Positions 6,135 through 7,985 of a stretch of DNA of 7,985 nucleotides are shown here, piece after piece; position 1 is the first letter of the stretch, and the number at the start of each line of letters is the position of its first letter. Under the pieces are notes generated by a model. That model did not search any database, had not been told where the DNA came from, and worked only from the letters and a program-made list of their open reading frames with translations. The stretch is from Desulfobacterales bacterium. GTDB taxonomy: Bacteria > Desulfobacterota > DSM-4660 > Desulfatiglandales > Desulfatiglandaceae. Both the position numbers and the translations under genes were made by a program. The stretch is from assembly GCA_022013615.1 (NCBI GenBank), contig JAKLQB010000686.1, positions 1 to 7,985 on the forward strand, given 5' to 3'.

Positions 6135-7742
6135 ATGTATGACTTTATCATTAGAAACGCACGGATTATCGACGGGGCCGGATCGCCCTGGCAGAGGGGG
6201 GACGTGGCCGTATCCGGTGAAAAAATAGCCGCTGTCGGCCGTATCTCATCCGGAAAAGCCGGTAAATCTATTGACGCGGAAGACATGGTTGTCTGTCCCG
6301 GTTTTATTGAAATCCACGGACATTCCGACGCCACGCTGCTCATCAACCCTCTGGCCGAAAGTTCCATTCATCAAGGGGTGACCACCGAATGTACGGGCAA
6401 CTGCGGCCATAGTCTGTTTCCGGTAAACAGCAACAGCCTCGATATGGTGCGAAATCAGTTTACCTCATTTGTCCCGGAATACGATGTTTCCTGGAACTCC
6501 CTGAAAGGATTAAAAGAAAAATATGAATCTACGGGGGCGGCGGTGAATATCGTCCCTTTGATAGGCCATAATACCGTGAGAGCGGCCGTAAAAGGAACCA
6601 GCATGGGGAAGGCGTCCCAAGGAGAATTGCGAGAAATGGCTGCCCTGGTTGAACAGTCCATGATCGAGGGGGCCGGGGGGTTTTCCACCGGCCTCGAATA
6701 TCCGCCGGGAAGTGCCTCCGATACCGATGAACTTATCGCCCTCTGTCAGGTAACAGCCGAATATCGAGGGTTATACGCCACTCATATTCGCAACCGGGAT
6801 TTGCAGTATCTGGATGCGGTAAAAGAAGCCGTTGAAATCGGGGGAAAAACCGGTGTCGTGGTCCAAATTTCTCATAATGTGGCCAAAATCGGGGCCCCGG
6901 ATGGCGTCATGTCGCAAGTGCTCGAGAAAATCGAACTGGCTAGGCGGGAAGGTATTGATGTGGCCTTTGACGTGGGAGCGTATCTTGGCGGACAGACAAC
7001 CCCCTTGGCCTCACTGCCGCCATGGGCTTTTGACGGAGGAATCGAGAAGACCCTGGGCCATCTTTCCGACCCGGAAACCCGAGAAAAAATGAAACGATAC
7101 GAATATCCCATCTGGCGTATTATCAAGCTGGGCATGTGGGATAAGGTTCGTTTGGCAGCCGCTCAAAAAAACAGCCGTCTGGTGGGTATGACATTTGCCG
7201 AAATTGCCGTCATGCAGCATAAGGACCCGTATGATGTCCTTTTTGACCTGCTGCTTTCAGAGGGGGCGGGTTTTTATGATGTGATGTGGGAAGGGGAAAT
7301 ATACAGACCCGAGGATCGAGACCTGGTTTTAAGGCATCCGCTTTCTTCCGTTTGCTGCGACGGCCGAACATTGGCCCCATACGGTCCTCTTTCCAAAAGG
7401 AGCTATCATCACGTCTATAATTGGGTCCCCTATCTGCTGCGGCATCATGTTCGAGAGCGAAATATCATAGGTTTGGAAGAAGCCGTCCGTAAAGTCACCT
7501 CATTGCCGGCCAAACGACTGGGGCTTGCCGACCGCGGCCTTATTCGCCAGGGCCTGGCGGCCGATCTGGTGGTTTTCGATCCGGATACGATCGAGGATCG
7601 AGCCACACTCAATCGGCCCCATGAATATCCGGTCGGCATTCATTATGTGTTGGTCAACGGAAAGCTGGCGCTTGATAAGGGCCGGCATACCGGAGCTCTT
7701 CCCGGAAAAGTACTCACTAGAAATACTCGTCCGACCAGGTAG
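6135..7742 (+). CDS. D-aminoacylase / N-acyl-D-amino-acid deacylase family amidohydrolase
   Basis: This is a cytoplasmic metal-dependent hydrolase with no signal peptide (535 aa; the characterised Alcaligenes enzyme is about 480). The family hydrolyses N-acyl-D-amino acids to the D-amino acid and a carboxylate. An N-terminal composite beta part has RNARIIDGAGSPW (7-19), and the barrel begins with CPGFIEIHGHSD (54-65). Likely metal and catalytic residues, by analogy with the Alcaligenes enzyme, are His61, His63, Cys90 (in GNCGHS), His217 (ATHIRNR), His247 (QISHN) and Asp409 (CCDG). Family landmarks also include STGLEYPPGS (184-193), RTLAPYGPL (411-419) and the C-terminal KVTSLPAKRLGLADRG (453-468), LAADLVVFDP (474-483) and VLVNGK (505-510). 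Oddities: Gly62 lies between the paired histidines, and a SYHHVYNWVPYLLRHHV stretch (423-439) replaces the usual HPR..YGTFPR-like segment, so specificity may differ. It is the last gene of the transport operon, suggesting it processes the imported substrate. An acyl-dipeptide or D-peptide hydrolase role cannot be excluded. Confidence 0.88.
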   Translation: MYDFIIRNARIIDGAGSPWQRGDVAVSGEKIAAVGRISSGKAGKSIDAEDMVVCPGFIEIHGHSDATLLINPLAESSIHQGVTTECTGNCGHSLFPVNSNSLDMVRNQFTSFVPEYDVSWNSLKGLKEKYESTGAAVNIVPLIGHNTVRAAVKGTSMGKASQGELREMAALVEQSMIEGAGGFSTGLEYPPGSASDTDELIALCQVTAEYRGLYATHIRNRDLQYLDAVKEAVEIGGKTGVVVQISHNVAKIGAPDGVMSQVLEKIELARREGIDVAFDVGAYLGGQTTPLASLPPWAFDGGIEKTLGHLSDPETREKMKRYEYPIWRIIKLGMWDKVRLAAAQKNSRLVGMTFAEIAVMQHKDPYDVLFDLLLSEGAGFYDVMWEGEIYRPEDRDLVLRHPLSSVCCDGRTLAPYGPLSKRSYHHVYNWVPYLLRHHVRERNIIGLEEAVRKVTSLPAKRLGLADRGLIRQGLAADLVVFDPDTIEDRATLNRPHEYPVGIHYVLVNGKLALDKGRHTGALPGKVLTRNTRPTR

Positions 7743-7748
7743 CGTGGT

Positions 7749-7761
7749 GAATTATTAATTC
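7749..7761. other. AT-rich perfect dyad just after the operon
   Basis: GAATTA (7749-7754) and TAATTC (7756-7761) are perfect complements around one central T, starting seven nucleotides after the last stop. It is too AT-rich and tightly spaced to be a good terminator hairpin. It could be a protein-binding site or chance. No GC-rich stem with a T-run, that is, no clear terminator, was found after the operon. Confidence 0.25.
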
Positions 7762-7792
7762 TTCCCTTAAATAACTACATATATTATCAAAT

Positions 7793-7820
7793 GCCATTGC
7801 GAGGAGCGGAGCGACGAAGG
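7793..7820 (+). repeat. Degenerate dispersed-repeat copy (ATTGCGAGGAGCG... type)
   Basis: The block CATTGCGAGGAGCGGAGCGA, continuing into CGAAGG, closely resembles a small intergenic palindromic repeat common in many bacterial genomes, whose usual form ends in GACGAAGCAAT so that ATTGC and GCAAT pair. Here the left half is intact but the right arm reads GAAGGTGCGAC, so the closing stem is lost. A short ATGCC (7791-7795) and GGCAT (7828-7832) pair could replace it. The copy lies 50 nt after the operon, a normal location for such repeats. The identification is from memory and not searched. Confidence 0.5.
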
Positions 7821-7985
7821 TGCGACCGGCATGGCCGATAACTAGTGCCCTGACTCAAAAGTTCCTTCCCTATATCAGCAGTTTAAAATAATCTCATATG
7901 AAGCATATCTAATCCGTTTACATGGCCATAATCCTAAAAATAGCCCTCGAAATGGGGGACGGTCATAGGAAAATAAGTAACTTGA

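Larger units (their letters stand above)
7743..7985. other. 3' flank without a gene
   Basis: No protein-coding frame of note and no RNA gene is visible between the deacylase stop and the right edge. The stretch holds the AT-rich dyad, the degenerate dispersed repeat, an 8-bp palindrome ATGGCCAT (7922-7929), and an edge motif GGGGGACGGTCATAGG (7954-7969). The edge motif sits within short TCCTA (7932-7936) and TAGGA (7966-7970) arms and looks like part of a repeated or transposon-associated sequence. Confidence 0.45.

Noticed and set aside
5903..6367. 154-codon minus-strand frame across the ATPase 2/deacylase junction
   Set aside because: It overlaps two well-supported genes and has no recognisable protein features.

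Overview
The window carries one complete plus-strand catabolic operon. It encodes a peptide-type ABC importer (substrate-binding protein, two permeases, two ATPases), followed by an amidohydrolase of the D-aminoacylase / N-acyl-D-amino-acid deacylase family. No RNA gene, CRISPR array or complete mobile element is visible. Sequence style suggests a Gram-negative bacterium, possibly of the Desulfobacterota (former Deltaproteobacteria). That rests on the exported binding protein with a plain signal peptide, the codon use, and a dispersed-repeat type in the right flank. No marker gene fixes the taxonomy.

Layout. Positions 1-369 are AT-richer flank with no convincing gene; an open frame touches the left edge and there is one small hairpin. 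A near-consensus sigma-70 promoter sits at 370-398, with an inverted repeat over its -35 box. A leader of about 97 nt and a strong Shine-Dalgarno precede the binding-protein gene (503-2113). A 208-nt gap with two GC-rich hairpins separates it from permease 1 (2322-3284). Permease 2 (3294-4148), ATPase 1 (4145-5119), ATPase 2 (5129-6109) and the deacylase (6135-7742) follow with overlaps or short gaps, so they probably share one message. The right flank (7743-7985) is noncoding and holds a degenerate dispersed-repeat copy and a repeat-like motif at the edge.

How it works together (inference from families). The periplasmic protein captures a peptide or acylated amino acid, and the two-permease, two-ATPase complex imports it. 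The cytoplasmic metallo-hydrolase then removes an acyl group from an N-acyl-D-amino acid or D-residue-containing compound. Both ATPases keep the C-terminal four-cysteine pattern linked to an iron-sulfur cluster in dipeptide transporters. The gene families are known. The points worth a second look are the coupling of uptake to D-amino-acid release, the promoter/leader architecture, the hairpins after the binding-protein gene, and a few active-site or motif substitutions.
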